A stretch of DNA of 64,000 nucleotides, taken from contig FZRB01000006.1 in NCBI GenBank assembly GCA_900199595.1, positions 62,001 through 126,000 on the forward strand, in the 5' to 3' direction. This document shows, piece by piece, positions 51,735-62,127 of the stretch. Both the position numbers and the translations under genes were made by a program. The stretch comes from Lachnospiraceae bacterium (lineage in GTDB: Bacteria; Bacillota; Clostridia; Lachnospirales; Lachnospiraceae). Within the stretch, counting starts at the first letter, position 1. Every line of letters begins with the position of its first letter. A model generated the notes under the pieces. The model worked only from the letters and a program-made list of their open reading frames with translations, had not been told where the DNA came from and did no database searches.

Positions 51735-52200
51735 AATTTGACTTCTAATTCTACGGTTTTTCTTCTATTGACAAAACATATTCCTGTTGTTCATACTCTA
51801 TAATTACAAAACGCTCTAAATTAGGAACATAGTAGTCAAACACTATAGCACGCTTATTATCTTCAATATTTTCACAACTTCCTTCAACATTAATCTTAAC
51901 CATTACCACAGAAGTTATTATCTCACAGAACCTTAACACAAGCATCTCAACCGATAAAATCTTCATTATATCCGGACTAGGTCGAACAGAGTATGATCAA
52001 AAAAACAAACTAAGCATGATCTTCTAATAAAACTTCAAACCTTGGAAGATCATGAATATCTTCTTAAAACCAATAACATCAAAGAAATAATATCTAAAAA
52101 TCTTCGGCTTATCATATATATATGCAGTAACTTCTTCGATGTAACTTTTGTTAATGGATAAAGATGCGTTCTTGAAAGTCCAATAGTACTATACCTTTTA
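51735..52200 (-). pseudogene. decayed rmlA copy
   Basis: The minus strand holds scattered matches to the rmlA gene at 42269. ATAGTACTATACCTTTTAA lines up with its start, GTAACTTTTGTTAATGGATAA is almost identical, and TATCCGGACTAGG precedes the last open part. The last open stretch (51751-51966) reads IVFDYYVPNLERFVIIEY and LSIEEKP, matching Rml[18 protein letters not shown] and LSIEEKP. Deletions and frame changes disrupt the rest. The C-terminal half is absent. It suggests the cluster once carried two rml sets or was assembled by recombination. Confidence 0.8.
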
Positions 52201-52254
52201 ATTTGTTATCATCTCTTCTAATATTATTATTTATCAAAAATCTATAAAGTATTA

Positions 52255-53259
52255 TCATTCAATAATAGATTTTATTCTTTTTTTTATCAAAGGATACAAA
52301 CTAGATAGGTATAAAACCCCAAAATATTTTTTGTAAAATATCTTTTTTCTTAACTGATTAGTATAATCATTATCAACTATCTTTTGTAAATTAATATTAT
52401 CAAAACAAAAAATAAAGTATCGATATAACATCCTTTTCATTTTTTTAGACTTTAAAGTAACTATTTTTTCCATTTGTACATTATAATTATTTAATTCTGC
52501 TAAAGCCACATAACGATTGTATTCTTCTATTTTATTATTCTTTTTATAATAATTTTTTATACAATCAAAATTCCGTTTTATATCCATAATCTTTAAACTT
52601 AAGGTTCGAGTCATACTATTGCTCAGAACTCTATATTTATAAAAGTCATAATCTACCACTTTTATTTTTTCTATTACTGCAAGATATTTAAGGAAAAAAT
52701 TTAAATCCTGACCTATACCCACATTATCAAAATACAATCCATTTTCTCTTATTACATTCATAAGATATAGTTTGTTCGAAGGTACTGGAGACGATAAAAC
52801 ATATTTATACTTATTGTTTATTTTTAATATATTATTATCTATCTCATAATGGCCAATGGTATTTGATGACTTATCTACTAAACAGTAATTTCCCATTAAT
52901 AATTCAGTTCCAAATGAATCATCATATATTTTCTGTAATGTGTTTTCATCATACAACTCATCATCACTATCTAAAAACAGAACAAACTCTCCTTTAGCAA
53001 TCTCTAAACCTCTATTTCTAGCGACAGCAGCATTTTGATTATACTGTTTGATAAACTTAAACTTTACATCCTTGCAATCTGATAAAACCTCATTAATAGC
53101 CAATTCAGAACCATCATCACTACCATCATCTATAATTATCAATTCATAATCACTAAAGTTTTGTTTGAAAATGGATTTTAGGCATTTTCTTATATAACTA
53201 GAACAATTATAATTTGGTACAATAATACTAATTTTATATTTATCACTCATTTTTTTCAC
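52255..53259 (-). CDS. GT2 family glycosyltransferase
   Basis: This 334-residue GT-A enzyme has ISIIVPNYNCSSYIRKCLKS, IIDDGSDDGSELAI and FVLFLDSDDELYD (DxD). The start may be ATG 53250. It adds a sugar of unknown type to the repeat unit. The C-terminal third is very Lys-rich and AT-rich, unlike GT2 at 30617, so the two were acquired separately. Confidence 0.82.
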   Translation of the reverse strand: MKKMSDKYKISIIVPNYNCSSYIRKCLKSIFKQNFSDYELIIIDDGSDDGSELAINEVLSDCKDVKFKFIKQYNQNAAVARNRGLEIAKGEFVLFLDSDDELYDENTLQKIYDDSFGTELLMGNYCLVDKSSNTIGHYEIDNNILKINNKYKYVLSSPVPSNKLYLMNVIRENGLYFDNVGIGQDLNFFLKYLAVIEKIKVVDYDFYKYRVLSNSMTRTLSLKIMDIKRNFDCIKNYYKKNNKIEEYNRYVALAELNNYNVQMEKIVTLKSKKMKRMLYRYFIFCFDNINLQKIVDNDYTNQLRKKIFYKKYFGVLYLSSLYPLIKKRIKSIIE

Positions 53260-53270
53260 TCTATTAATTA

Positions 53271-54584
53271 CTATTCATTTATACTAATACTATCACTAAT
53301 AAATGTGTTCTTTTTAGATACCTTAATTCTAGTACCAAAGTAGACTAATGGAACATAATAACAAATCATTTTAACAAGACCTGCAATACTAGCATACCAA
53401 GCAAATCTAAAAATTAACAAATATAAAGGAATCATCAGTATAACCCTATATTTACTATTTTTATTAAATATCCAACTAACTAACATAAGAAATACAGCCG
53501 AGTGAACAAAGCATAGAGCAATTCCACCATTCAACATCGGTTCTGCAAAAAAAAGACCACCACCTAATGTATTATAATTATTCATAAGAATTTTAGCAGG
53601 ATTTAAATTCTGATCAGCACTTGGTAATAAATTGGAGATATAGTAAAGATATGTGTATCCATTCAGTGTGTTACCACGTTTCCACATATCGACTGAACAA
53701 TTAAATGCATGAACAATATCTGCAGCAGTTCCTTGTTTAATTAAACTACTAATAAGAGTTTTAAATCCAAACTGATAATAACCGCCCATACGAGTTGTTT
53801 GGACACGTATCATAAGAATAAGCAACAATACAGCACAAATAATTACTATAAACCTTTTTTTATTAAAAATTTTATCTATTTTTTTATTATCGTTATTATT
53901 CTCATGCAAATATCTGATAGCATAATATAAGCAAAATCCCAAAACAATAACTCTGTCTCCATGCAAAACTATCCAAAAAAGAGATATTATGCTAATTAGT
54001 TTCAATATTTTATTTTTTCTTATATAATCATATGAAGCAGACAACATCAGTAAAGCAATGGGAACAAATAATGACGAGGAAATCTTACCTGCATCTCTTA
54101 ATAAAACCCCATTTAAACTTGGAAGACTAGGGTAAGCTAAAATTATTAATGCCATCGATAACACCACATATATGCAAGCAACAGCCTTACTCATTGTAAC
54201 AGATTTACTATATAACAATTTTTCATTTTGTAAAACTAGAGTGTATGAAAACAAAATAACTTCAAAAAAATAAAAGAATGCAATACAAACAAAAAGTTCT
54301 TTATGATATATTGGAACATTCAAATCATATTTAAGCCTACCCGAAGCAAAAGATCTATCAATTGATGCGAAGTATTCTTGAACGAAACTAAACCATAAAA
54401 TAAATGAAAAAATAGAAAAATATGATAATCTTGCACAATAAATTACCAATATCAATCCAAGTGTCACAATTATAAGTTCAATGTGGTTATTTCCAACAAA
54501 AAAAGAAGCTACCGATACTATCAAAAAGAAAAAGATTAAACTGTTTATAATTAAATTATTTTTTTTAGCTAATTTTAATTGCAT
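53271..54584 (-). CDS. Wzy-like oligosaccharide repeat-unit polymerase
   Basis: This 437-residue protein has 10-12 predicted spans, a large loop near the C-terminal half (RGNTLNGYTYLYYISNLLPS) and an RVQTTRMGGYYQFG stretch, typical of O-antigen/capsule polymerases. These are recognised by topology more than by sequence. It would link exported repeat units outside the membrane. No other candidate polymerase is in the cluster. Confidence 0.72.
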   Translation of the reverse strand: MQLKLAKKNNLIINSLIFFFLIVSVASFFVGNNHIELIIVTLGLILVIYCARLSYFSIFSFILWFSFVQEYFASIDRSFASGRLKYDLNVPIYHKELFVCIAFFYFFEVILFSYTLVLQNEKLLYSKSVTMSKAVACIYVVLSMALIILAYPSLPSLNGVLLRDAGKISSSLFVPIALLMLSASYDYIRKNKILKLISIISLFWIVLHGDRVIVLGFCLYYAIRYLHENNNDNKKIDKIFNKKRFIVIICAVLLLILMIRVQTTRMGGYYQFGFKTLISSLIKQGTAADIVHAFNCSVDMWKRGNTLNGYTYLYYISNLLPSADQNLNPAKILMNNYNTLGGGLFFAEPMLNGGIALCFVHSAVFLMLVSWIFNKNSKYRVILMIPLYLLIFRFAWYASIAGLVKMICYYVPLVYFGTRIKVSKKNTFISDSISINE

Positions 54585-54701
54585 TTTTATCTCACCTTGT
54601 CAAACGTATATTTACGTATAGCAAAAAAATCTATTAAGAACAACTAATATCTTCCTTAGCTAAATAAGACAGAAAAAAACAAATCCATTATACTTTGCCT
54701 C

Positions 54702-55823
54702 TCATGATTTATAAATCATCCTTAATCTATCTGAACTACGTAAAATGTTAAATTTTGAATTAACTACATTTTCATATCCTTTTTCTTTAAGATGCTTTTT
54801 AGGCTGTCTAATACAACGAACCCAATCATTTTCTGTTTCATTTATTGAAAGATATCTAATATTACTGTTAAGCATAACATCTTTATTAATTTTATCTGAA
54901 GCTAGTATAGGTAAACCAACTGTTTGTGCTTCAATAAGAGCTATTGGAATCCCCTCAAACAATGATGGAAAAGCAAATATATCCATCGCCTGAAGCAATT
55001 CATTAACATTAGTCCTATTTCCAAGAAAAATAACATCTTTTGAACAGCCTAATTTTAAGGCTTTGGATTCAAGTTTTTCTCGATCCTCTCCGTCTCCAAC
55101 TAATAACAATACATATTTTTCAGGAGTTTCCTTATTAAGTATATTTAAAACATCTATTAAGAAAGTCTGATTCTTAACTTTTTTCAAGGCCCCCACATGT
55201 CCAATAATAATCTTATTAGAAATATTAAGAGTTTCACGAGTTTTTAAACGAACCTCATTATTGAACCTATATTTTTGTGGATTAATCCCATTTTGTAAAA
55301 AATAAAAATTTGGGCTTTTCAATACTTTAGGTGTAAACATCCACTTAGCAGCTTCTTTAGAACAAGCTATAAAAATATTGCCATTTATATTAACTGCTTT
55401 TCTAAAAATATTATGAAATAAAAATTTTAAACCTTTATAATCTCCATCAATATTACTACTATGTGAATGAACAATAATTTTTTTTACACCAGCTACCCTA
55501 GCAGCAACAGTATAAAGAAAATGTTTATAAGCAACTTCACTATGAATATGAACAATACCATATTTATGCGTCTTTAAAAAATGCAAAAAAGCAAACGGAA
55601 GAATTAGATGACCTACAAATTTATTCTTTCTTAAATTTGCAGAAAAACATTTTCCCCCCGACATTTTAATGGTATGGTAAACGGAGTCATTAATAAATGT
55701 CCCCATTGTATAATAATCAAAAATAAATTCATCGGATAAAAAACTATACAAATACTGCATTAGTGTAAATGCACCATTTCCTCCGTTATTGTCTATATTA
55801 ACCTGTAGTACTCTGGTTTTCAT
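54702..55823 (-). CDS. GT4 family glycosyltransferase
   Basis: This 373-residue GT-B enzyme has VDNIDNNGG-type opening residues (VNIDNNGGNGAFTLMQYLYS), HIHSEVAYKHFLYTVAAR, VGDGEDREKLESKALKLG and the EX7E region FPSLFEGIPIALIEAQTVG. It is a retaining transferase adding one sugar of the repeat unit. It is separated from the next gene by one base. Confidence 0.85.
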   Translation of the reverse strand: MKTRVLQVNIDNNGGNGAFTLMQYLYSFLSDEFIFDYYTMGTFINDSVYHTIKMSGGKCFSANLRKNKFVGHLILPFAFLHFLKTHKYGIVHIHSEVAYKHFLYTVAARVAGVKKIIVHSHSSNIDGDYKGLKFLFHNIFRKAVNINGNIFIACSKEAAKWMFTPKVLKSPNFYFLQNGINPQKYRFNNEVRLKTRETLNISNKIIIGHVGALKKVKNQTFLIDVLNILNKETPEKYVLLLVGDGEDREKLESKALKLGCSKDVIFLGNRTNVNELLQAMDIFAFPSLFEGIPIALIEAQTVGLPILASDKINKDVMLNSNIRYLSINETENDWVRCIRQPKKHLKEKGYENVVNSKFNILRSSDRLRMIYKS

Positions 55824-56675
55824 CTATCGAACCATCCTATTATTATAATTTCCATAAAAACCACGTTTCGCATCATATATTCCTTTTTTTATCATACTAA
55901 AGTATTCTAATTTATTATCAAAAAACAAAACAACTTTCATGTACTTATATACATGATACAAAAAACAATACAAACTATGATATTTTCTATGAATATAAAA
56001 TGCCGTTCTAAACTGATAATAGAATCTTACTGGTGTATCTTTACCACATCTTAATATTGTTTTTCCAAATATTTTCACTTCAAAAGTTTCTGCAGGTCTA
56101 TGATTTAATACTGCTTCAGAGCATTCTATAATTTTATATCCTTTTTTTATTACCCTTAAACAATATTCCACATCCAACGAATAAAAATATGTTTTATAAT
56201 CAAAGAGTCCTATTTTTTTTAAAACATTAGTACTATATAAACATCCCGTCATATCAGGATGTTTTATTTCTCTATAACCTACACTTGCTTTTTTAGGTCT
56301 TCTATCAATATTAAAAACCGGCGCTATAATCGCAACTTTCTCAGTGTTATTATTCTGAATAAATCTCTTGTATATAGATATTGCATCATTTTGAAATGTA
56401 CCATCTGGATTCATGACCAAAACCCAATCTGCCCCATTCTTAATACATTTCTTAAATCCACGATTTACAGATGCAGTTAATCCAATATTTTTTATATTAT
56501 TAACATATTCGACTTTTCCAAGATGTTTATTTATAAAATCTGAACAAACATCATAATTATCTTTCCCACTGTCATCCATCAGATAGCAATAATCTAAATC
56601 ATCCACATACTTCTCTATATTGACAAAATCGCTTTTTTGAGGATTGTAGATTGCTACAACACCATATAATTTCAT
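55824..56675 (-). CDS. GT2 family glycosyltransferase, rhamnosyltransferase-like
   Basis: This 283-residue protein has the rhamnosyltransferase-type layout: GVVAIYNPQKSDFVNIEKYV, NIGLTASVNRGFKKCIKNGA, WVLVMNPDGTFQND (metal site) and LFDYKTYFYSLDVEYCLRVI. With RmlA, RmlB and RmlC encoded nearby, dTDP-rhamnose is a possible donor, though RmlD was not found here. Confidence 0.75.
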   Translation of the reverse strand: MKLYGVVAIYNPQKSDFVNIEKYVDDLDYCYLMDDSGKDNYDVCSDFINKHLGKVEYVNNIKNIGLTASVNRGFKKCIKNGADWVLVMNPDGTFQNDAISIYKRFIQNNNTEKVAIIAPVFNIDRRPKKASVGYREIKHPDMTGCLYSTNVLKKIGLFDYKTYFYSLDVEYCLRVIKKGYKIIECSEAVLNHRPAETFEVKIFGKTILRCGKDTPVRFYYQFRTAFYIHRKYHSLYCFLYHVYKYMKVVLFFDNKLEYFSMIKKGIYDAKRGFYGNYNNRMVR

Positions 56676-56708
56676 AAAAATACTACCATGCTATAAGAAA
56701 AAATCTTC

Positions 56709-57692
56709 CTAAATTAGCCCTTTCTCTTTATACCAATTGATTACTGTTTTTATGCCTTGTTCCATTGATACTTCAGGCGAAAACTTAATATCTTTTTCAG
56801 CCTTAGAAATATCATATATTCTGTCGTTTATTGTCATCTCTATATTTCTTTTTGTTACGATAGGGTTCTTTTTTAGAAGAATAAATAATCTCTCTTCAAC
56901 GGCGGCTGCAAGAATCATAATTCTGGCAGGTATCCGAATCATTCTCAATTTAACACCTAAAGTTTTTGCTATTATTTTTCCTGAATCAATAAAATCTATT
57001 GATTTTTTTGAAGTAACAATATATGTTTCGCCAATTATTCCATATTCAACAAGATTTACAAGCGCTTGAGCAAAATCTGTTACATAAATATTTGAAGTAT
57101 AGTTATGTCCTTTCCCAATTTTTATAAACAAACCTTTTTTTACGAGCTTAGCCAAAGTTAAATATGAATAATTCGGCTCATTAATGCCATATACTTTTGT
57201 CGGACGTACAATAATGACAGGAAAACCTTTTTGTGCTTTTCTCCTTAATAATTTTTCAACTTCATATTTTGTTACTTGATACGGAAGATAAGGTTTACAT
57301 TTACTTTTTTCACTAATTGGATTTTCTTTAACCAATCCCATTGCCGCTGTGGAACTAATATATATAAATTTTTTAATATGTTTACACTCACTCAACAGAT
57401 TTTGTGTACCAACAACATTGATATCTCTATATATCTTAAAGTTTTTTTCATTAGGTAAATCATTCCCACTTTTTGCTACTAAATGAAACACAATATCTAT
57501 CCCATCACAGCATCCTTTTAAACTATCCTTTTGAGTTACATCTCCAATGTGGTATTCACATTTATCGCCAAATAAACTCTTTGCATTTTCAATATTTCTT
57601 ACCAATAATCTAACTTCGTATCCTTTATTTAAAAGCATCGGAACAAAATAACCACCTATAAAACCAGTACCACCAGTCACTAATATTTTCAT
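56709..57692 (-). CDS. NAD-dependent epimerase/dehydratase
   Basis: This 327-residue extended SDR has MKILVTGGTGFIGGYFVPML, IDIVFHLVAKSGNDLP, YISSTAAMGLVKENP and LPYQVTKYEVEKLLRRKA (YQVTK active site). The substrate is unknown; hopanoid-like or nucleotide-sugar reductases share this pattern. Placement between GT2 and GT8 suggests nucleotide-sugar conversion. Confidence 0.78.
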   Translation of the reverse strand: MKILVTGGTGFIGGYFVPMLLNKGYEVRLLVRNIENAKSLFGDKCEYHIGDVTQKDSLKGCCDGIDIVFHLVAKSGNDLPNEKNFKIYRDINVVGTQNLLSECKHIKKFIYISSTAAMGLVKENPISEKSKCKPYLPYQVTKYEVEKLLRRKAQKGFPVIIVRPTKVYGINEPNYSYLTLAKLVKKGLFIKIGKGHNYTSNIYVTDFAQALVNLVEYGIIGETYIVTSKKSIDFIDSGKIIAKTLGVKLRMIRIPARIMILAAAVEERLFILLKKNPIVTKRNIEMTINDRIYDISKAEKDIKFSPEVSMEQGIKTVINWYKEKGLI

Positions 57693-57698
57693 ATATTA

Positions 57699-58685
57699 TC
57701 ATCTCCTTGAAAATAACCTTATCGTTATAGGCTTAATATTAGAATGAAGAATACCCAAGATTCTTAATGATACTTTTTTAGGCAAAAGCCCAACAATTCT
57801 TACTATCTTGGATTCATTTGAACAAAAATTCATGTAAGTTAAATTTCTATGTTTCCACGGACTCATCCCCATATATTTTTTAAATTCATTTGCTAATGGG
57901 TGATTTGTATTTACAAACCACGGTCTAACCGTTAGCATATTAGTTGTATAATGAATAATGACAGAATTTTTTAATGCATTATTTAATTCATCTTCACAAT
58001 AATAATTTGTTGGTTGTCGAAGCATCCTAATTTCGTTATAAGAATATGTAGTAGCTATTGTCATCACATCATACTGAGGTGGAAGCACACCAATATGTTT
58101 TTTAAAAGCCCCATTCAGAACATCTTGATCAGCATAATTAATTAGTTTTTCATATTTTGACATAAAATAGTCAAGTCTTTTATATATATTTACTCTTCTT
58201 AAATCCATAAGATTTATTAACAATACACCTGCATTTACATACAAGCCATTTGATTTCAATCCTATATTTTTCTTATATTCTTTTCCTATACAATCTTTAA
58301 CTCCCCAAAAAATAAAGCCAGACACATCCCAATTATCAAGTTCTCTAATACTACCATTTATAATTGTGTCGCAATCAAGATATAAAACCTTGTTAAGTTC
58401 TATCGGAAGAAGCTCTCCAGAAAACAATCTTGTAAAAGCACTAAGTGGCCACCTAGCTGAGATCAAAGTCTCCGGAATATTTAATTGCGGTACATCTAAA
58501 ACATTTATTTCTCTTCTATATTTATCACCTATGTTCTTGAGAATCATTTTATTCTCATCAGAAATATTTTCACCTAATAGCCACACTTTGAGATTATTCA
58601 GTTCTTTATTATTCTCAAACAGTGAAATTGCCGAGATGCCCATTAGCCATACATAGTTATTATCACATGTGTATAAAACATCCAT
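57699..58685 (-). CDS. GT8 family glycosyltransferase
   Basis: This 328-residue retaining enzyme resembles galactosyl/glucosyltransferases of the LgtC group. It opens VLYTCDNNYVWLMGISAISL and has KVLYLDCDTIINGSI (DxD), NAGVLLINLMDLRRVNIYKR and YADQDVLNGAFKKHIGVLPP. It should transfer galactose or glucose to the growing repeat unit. Confidence 0.85.
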   Translation of the reverse strand: MDVLYTCDNNYVWLMGISAISLFENNKELNNLKVWLLGENISDENKMILKNIGDKYRREINVLDVPQLNIPETLISARWPLSAFTRLFSGELLPIELNKVLYLDCDTIINGSIRELDNWDVSGFIFWGVKDCIGKEYKKNIGLKSNGLYVNAGVLLINLMDLRRVNIYKRLDYFMSKYEKLINYADQDVLNGAFKKHIGVLPPQYDVMTIATTYSYNEIRMLRQPTNYYCEDELNNALKNSVIIHYTTNMLTVRPWFVNTNHPLANEFKKYMGMSPWKHRNLTYMNFCSNESKIVRIVGLLPKKVSLRILGILHSNIKPITIRLFSRR

Positions 58686-58696
58686 CTCATCAACTC

Positions 58697-59242
58697 CTAA
58701 ATAATTAATGTAGAAAAATCAGGACTATTCCTGTCATTATCGTTTTGAATAGGATTCCATACAGGCCAATTTATTTCAAATTCGTTGCTATTCCAAGCAA
58801 AACTGATTTCGTCTCCTGCAACCCAATGAGTAGTTACTTTAAAAAGGACTCGTGCATCAGACAAAGCTAAGTATCCATGTCCAAAACCTTCAGGAATATA
58901 TAACTGTTTTTTATTCTCTGATGATAGTATTATACCGTACCATTTTTTATAGGTTTTACTTTCCGAACGTAAATCGATAACCACATCATATATTTCGCCA
59001 TCTAATACCCTTATCAATTTCGCCTGCGGATGAGATCGATTAACATGAAAACCTCGAAGTACATCTTTTTTACTGAACGCTTCATTGTCCTGAACAAACG
59101 AATCTGTAATTCCAATTTGGGCTAAATCGTCATTATTGAACGATTCCATTAGATATCCTCGATTATCCTCATAAGCTTTTGGAATTATAATTGTTAATCC
59201 TTTTAATCCACCGACATTGTGGATTACATCAATTTTACCCAT
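58697..59242 (-). CDS. rmlC: dTDP-4-dehydrorhamnose 3,5-epimerase
   Basis: This 181-residue cupin has EDNRGYLMESFNNDDLAQIG, NEAFSKKDVLRGFHVNRSHP and LYIPEGFGHGYLALSDARVL (YIPEGFGHG substrate loop with His). It epimerises the product of RmlB. The start at 59242 has AGGAT ahead. The final reductase RmlD is missing, so rhamnose synthesis needs a gene elsewhere, or the epimerised sugar goes to another branch. Confidence 0.9.
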   Translation of the reverse strand: MGKIDVIHNVGGLKGLTIIIPKAYEDNRGYLMESFNNDDLAQIGITDSFVQDNEAFSKKDVLRGFHVNRSHPQAKLIRVLDGEIYDVVIDLRSESKTYKKWYGIILSSENKKQLYIPEGFGHGYLALSDARVLFKVTTHWVAGDEISFAWNSNEFEINWPVWNPIQNDNDRNSPDFSTLII

Positions 59243-59363
59243 ATATTCTATCCTGCAACTCATGCGTAATTAATAAATCAACTTACTTTATTCATGAAGT
59301 TAAATCATAATCATCCAAATCATGATAGTTCATCAATTTTCAAACTATACAAATAAACTATAA

Positions 59364-60824
59364 TTATTTAGACCCTTCTCTATAAAAAACAACCTTCACT
59401 GTCTGAAGTATTATCTTTAAATCATTCCACATACTCCATGACCTTATATACTCACTATCAAGCCTTACCACTTCTTCAAAATCAGTGATATTACTTCTTC
59501 CACTAACCTGCCAGAGACCTGTAAGTCCAGGTTTAATTCTCATTCTGATCTTATGATAGATATCATACTGTTCCCATTCATCAACTGTAGGCGGTCTTGT
59601 ACCCACAAGAGACATATCGCCCTTAAATACATTCCAGAACTGTGGGAATTCATCTATAGAAAATGTCCTAATAACCCAACCAACAGATTTCCTTGAACCA
59701 TCCGGACCTGATCCTATGATTCTAGGATCATTCTCCATCTTAAACATAAGTCCCTGCATTTCATTTTTAGACATAAGCTCTGCCTTACGTTTTTCAGCAT
59801 CCATGTACATACTTCGGAATTTATATATCTTAAATACACGTCCATTCTTTCCTATTCTATCCTGAGAAAAGAATATCGGGCCTGGATCAGATATATAAAT
59901 AGCAGGCGCTACAAAGATAAAGAGTATTCCAGTAAAAATCAATCCAACTGTTGATCCAAGTATATCTATTATTCTTTTTAATAGCATATCACTACTCGAT
60001 ACAAGTCTGATAGTACTTGACAACACTGGTACACCGGCCATTTTTTCAACAGCAGTTTCTCCCATCAGTGAATCTATCTGGTCTATTACTATATGAACAG
60101 TAAGACCAATCATTTCACATTCTTCTATAAGAGTATTAACCTCTCTATTATCATTAAGTCCGGCAAATATTATTTCATCAACTACATTCTTTTCTATATA
60201 TTCAAAAGTACCTTCTCTATCAGTTGCAATAATAGGAATACCTTGAATTATTTTTTTAGAGTTAATGATAGATTTACTAGAATCATTATTATCAAATGCA
60301 ACTATACCTTTAATTGAAAAATCAACTATACCTCTATCATATATCTTATTTATAACCTTCTCAGCAGTTTCAAAATCAGCAACAAGGATAACTTCTCTTT
60401 TATCAGTCTGAGCTATACGTTTTATAAGATATCTTTTTCTTAAAACTCTTCCAACATAAACTAATAATATTGAAAAAAGATAAAACAGAACAACCGAAGT
60501 TCTTGATAACGCAGTAGTTTCTTTTTGTAAGAATGATAAAAACAGTACTCCAACAAAAACAAAGGATACAAATGTAAATACCTTTCTGAATTCAACACCG
60601 TATCCCCTATATAGTATACTTTTATAAGTTCTTAGCATTACACCGGCAACTAAAGCCAGTAGAATAATTATAAAAGTATATGAAAGATATATAGAATTAT
60701 CAAACATATTAAAAGCTCGATGTCTTACAACATAAGCAAGCCAAAAAGCAAAACATAACAAGATTATATCTATAACAATAAAATCAAGATGCTTTATTAA
60801 ACTGTTAGAATTCTTTTTATACAT
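59364..60824 (-). CDS. initiating sugar-1-phosphate transferase (polyprenyl glycosylphosphotransferase)
   Basis: This 486-residue WbaP/CpsE-like protein has four to five N-terminal spans, a central Rossmann-like part and the catalytic C-terminus. Catalytic marks are GPIFFSQDRIGKNGRVFKIY, KFRSMYMDAEKRKAEL, MSLVGTRPPTVDEW and KPGLTGLWQVSGRSNI. It starts repeat-unit assembly by moving a sugar-phosphate onto undecaprenyl phosphate. The 100-bp gap to rmlC holds nothing clear. Confidence 0.92.
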   Translation of the reverse strand: MYKKNSNSLIKHLDFIVIDIILLCFAFWLAYVVRHRAFNMFDNSIYLSYTFIIILLALVAGVMLRTYKSILYRGYGVEFRKVFTFVSFVFVGVLFLSFLQKETTALSRTSVVLFYLFSILLVYVGRVLRKRYLIKRIAQTDKREVILVADFETAEKVINKIYDRGIVDFSIKGIVAFDNNDSSKSIINSKKIIQGIPIIATDREGTFEYIEKNVVDEIIFAGLNDNREVNTLIEECEMIGLTVHIVIDQIDSLMGETAVEKMAGVPVLSSTIRLVSSSDMLLKRIIDILGSTVGLIFTGILFIFVAPAIYISDPGPIFFSQDRIGKNGRVFKIYKFRSMYMDAEKRKAELMSKNEMQGLMFKMENDPRIIGSGPDGSRKSVGWVIRTFSIDEFPQFWNVFKGDMSLVGTRPPTVDEWEQYDIYHKIRMRIKPGLTGLWQVSGRSNITDFEEVVRLDSEYIRSWSMWNDLKIILQTVKVVFYREGSK

Positions 60825-60910
60825 CTATTATCACCATAAACAAACAGAAAAAGCCAAAAAAGTAAAAATACAAAGAATACCCTTACCCCTTTGACTTAAT
60901 TATCATAATA

Positions 60911-61396
60911 TCAATCATTTGCCTTAACAAAGAGTAGCTTATACACAAATCTTATCCCCGATGTAAAGATAAACTGTAACAGTCCGCCTACTAGATAGAA
61001 TACGTATGGAAAATCAAGTTTCAGAACTGTCATTATACCAACATAAACAAATATAGAAATAAAATTAATAATAATAAGGCGTCTTACTTCTGCTACACTT
61101 ATATCTATCAGGCTGTTCACATACAGCTTGAAGATAAAAAAGAATATAATAACTGTCATTGCAAAAAATGGTGTCGCGATGAGTATCATAGTTATGTATA
61201 ATCCATTCACATATCTACCATCCAGAGGACATATAGACATCAGCGACACCACATAAGCAAGTATAATAAAGATGTAATCAAAGAGAAGTATCAGACAGTT
61301 CTTGATATCAGGTTTAAACTTTTTCTTTATTTCTACCTGAACAGCATCTTCGATTACTTCGTTATTAACATTCTCGTTTACAGAAACATTACTCAT
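60911..61396 (-). CDS. four-span membrane protein, like the N-terminus of CapD/initiating transferases
   Basis: This 161-residue protein has a short charged N-terminus and four spans (LILLFDYIFIILAYVVSLM, MILIATPFFAMTVIIFFFIF, LIIINFISIFVYVGIMTV, VFYLVGGLLQFIFTSGIRF). The layout matches the membrane half of CapD-like nucleotide-sugar dehydratases without the catalytic domain, so it may be a truncated or specialised membrane platform. It overlaps the CpsD gene by one base (TAATG), so it is coupled to it. Confidence 0.55.
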   Translation of the reverse strand: MSNVSVNENVNNEVIEDAVQVEIKKKFKPDIKNCLILLFDYIFIILAYVVSLMSICPLDGRYVNGLYITMILIATPFFAMTVIIFFFIFKLYVNSLIDISVAEVRRLIIINFISIFVYVGIMTVLKLDFPYVFYLVGGLLQFIFTSGIRFVYKLLFVKAND

Positions 61397-62115
61397 TAAC
61401 TCTCGTCTCCATAATCTCCATAGCCATAGCTGTCATAATAGCCATAGTAGCCCTTGTTATAACCGTAATAGCCTTTACCGCTGTTCTGAACCTTATTCAG
61501 TATAGCACCCAGGATCTTGCAGTCACCCTGCTCCAGCTGTTTCTTAACCCCTTGTACTACCTTGTAGCTGACATTGTCAGTCTCAACCACTATTATAGCA
61601 CCATCACAGACCTTTGCAACTAAAACTGCATCAATTACTGAACCAAGTGGTGGACAATCGATGATTATATAGTCATATTTCTCTCTGCAGTACTCTATAA
61701 GCTTTGCGAATTTGGAACTCCCCAGGAGCTCTGCAGGGTTTGGAGATTTGGTTCCTGTAAAGATAACATCAAGATTTTCAACATTTGTTGTACAGATAAT
61801 ACTATCCACTTCCTTGATCTGACCTGATAGGTAATGTGTCAAACCTTTTACTTCTTTATCAACACCATATCTTGCAAGTACAACAGATTTTCTTATATCA
61901 CCATCTATATAGAGAGTCTTCTTTCTGTCTTCAGCTATAGATCTTGCTATATTGAAGCTGACCTCAGTCTTTCCTTCATTAGGTATACTACTAGTCATGG
62001 CTATAGCCTTGATATTATCACCGGAGAAGCTGATATTTGTTCTTATTCTTTTGTAGGATTCATTTATCTTAAAATCAAGCTCTTTCAGATTTTCGAATTT
62101 TATTTCTTGAGACAA
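61396..62115 (-). CDS. cpsD: CpsD/CapB-family tyrosine-protein kinase
   Basis: This 239-residue BY-kinase has Walker A SSIPNEGKTEVSFNIARS, A'-motif LYIDGDIRKS, Walker B YIIIDCPPLGSVIDAVLV and a C-terminal tyrosine cluster (GYYGYNKGYYGYYDSYGYG). It autophosphorylates that cluster and, with the CpsC-like partner at 62128, controls chain length and export. CpsB at 62908 should remove the phosphates. The cluster is unusually dense, about ten tyrosines in the last 25 residues. Confidence 0.92.
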   Translation of the reverse strand: MSQEIKFENLKELDFKINESYKRIRTNISFSGDNIKAIAMTSSIPNEGKTEVSFNIARSIAEDRKKTLYIDGDIRKSVVLARYGVDKEVKGLTHYLSGQIKEVDSIICTTNVENLDVIFTGTKSPNPAELLGSSKFAKLIEYCREKYDYIIIDCPPLGSVIDAVLVAKVCDGAIIVVETDNVSYKVVQGVKKQLEQGDCKILGAILNKVQNSGKGYYGYNKGYYGYYDSYGYGDYGDES

Positions 62116-62127
62116 TTTATTATCCCC

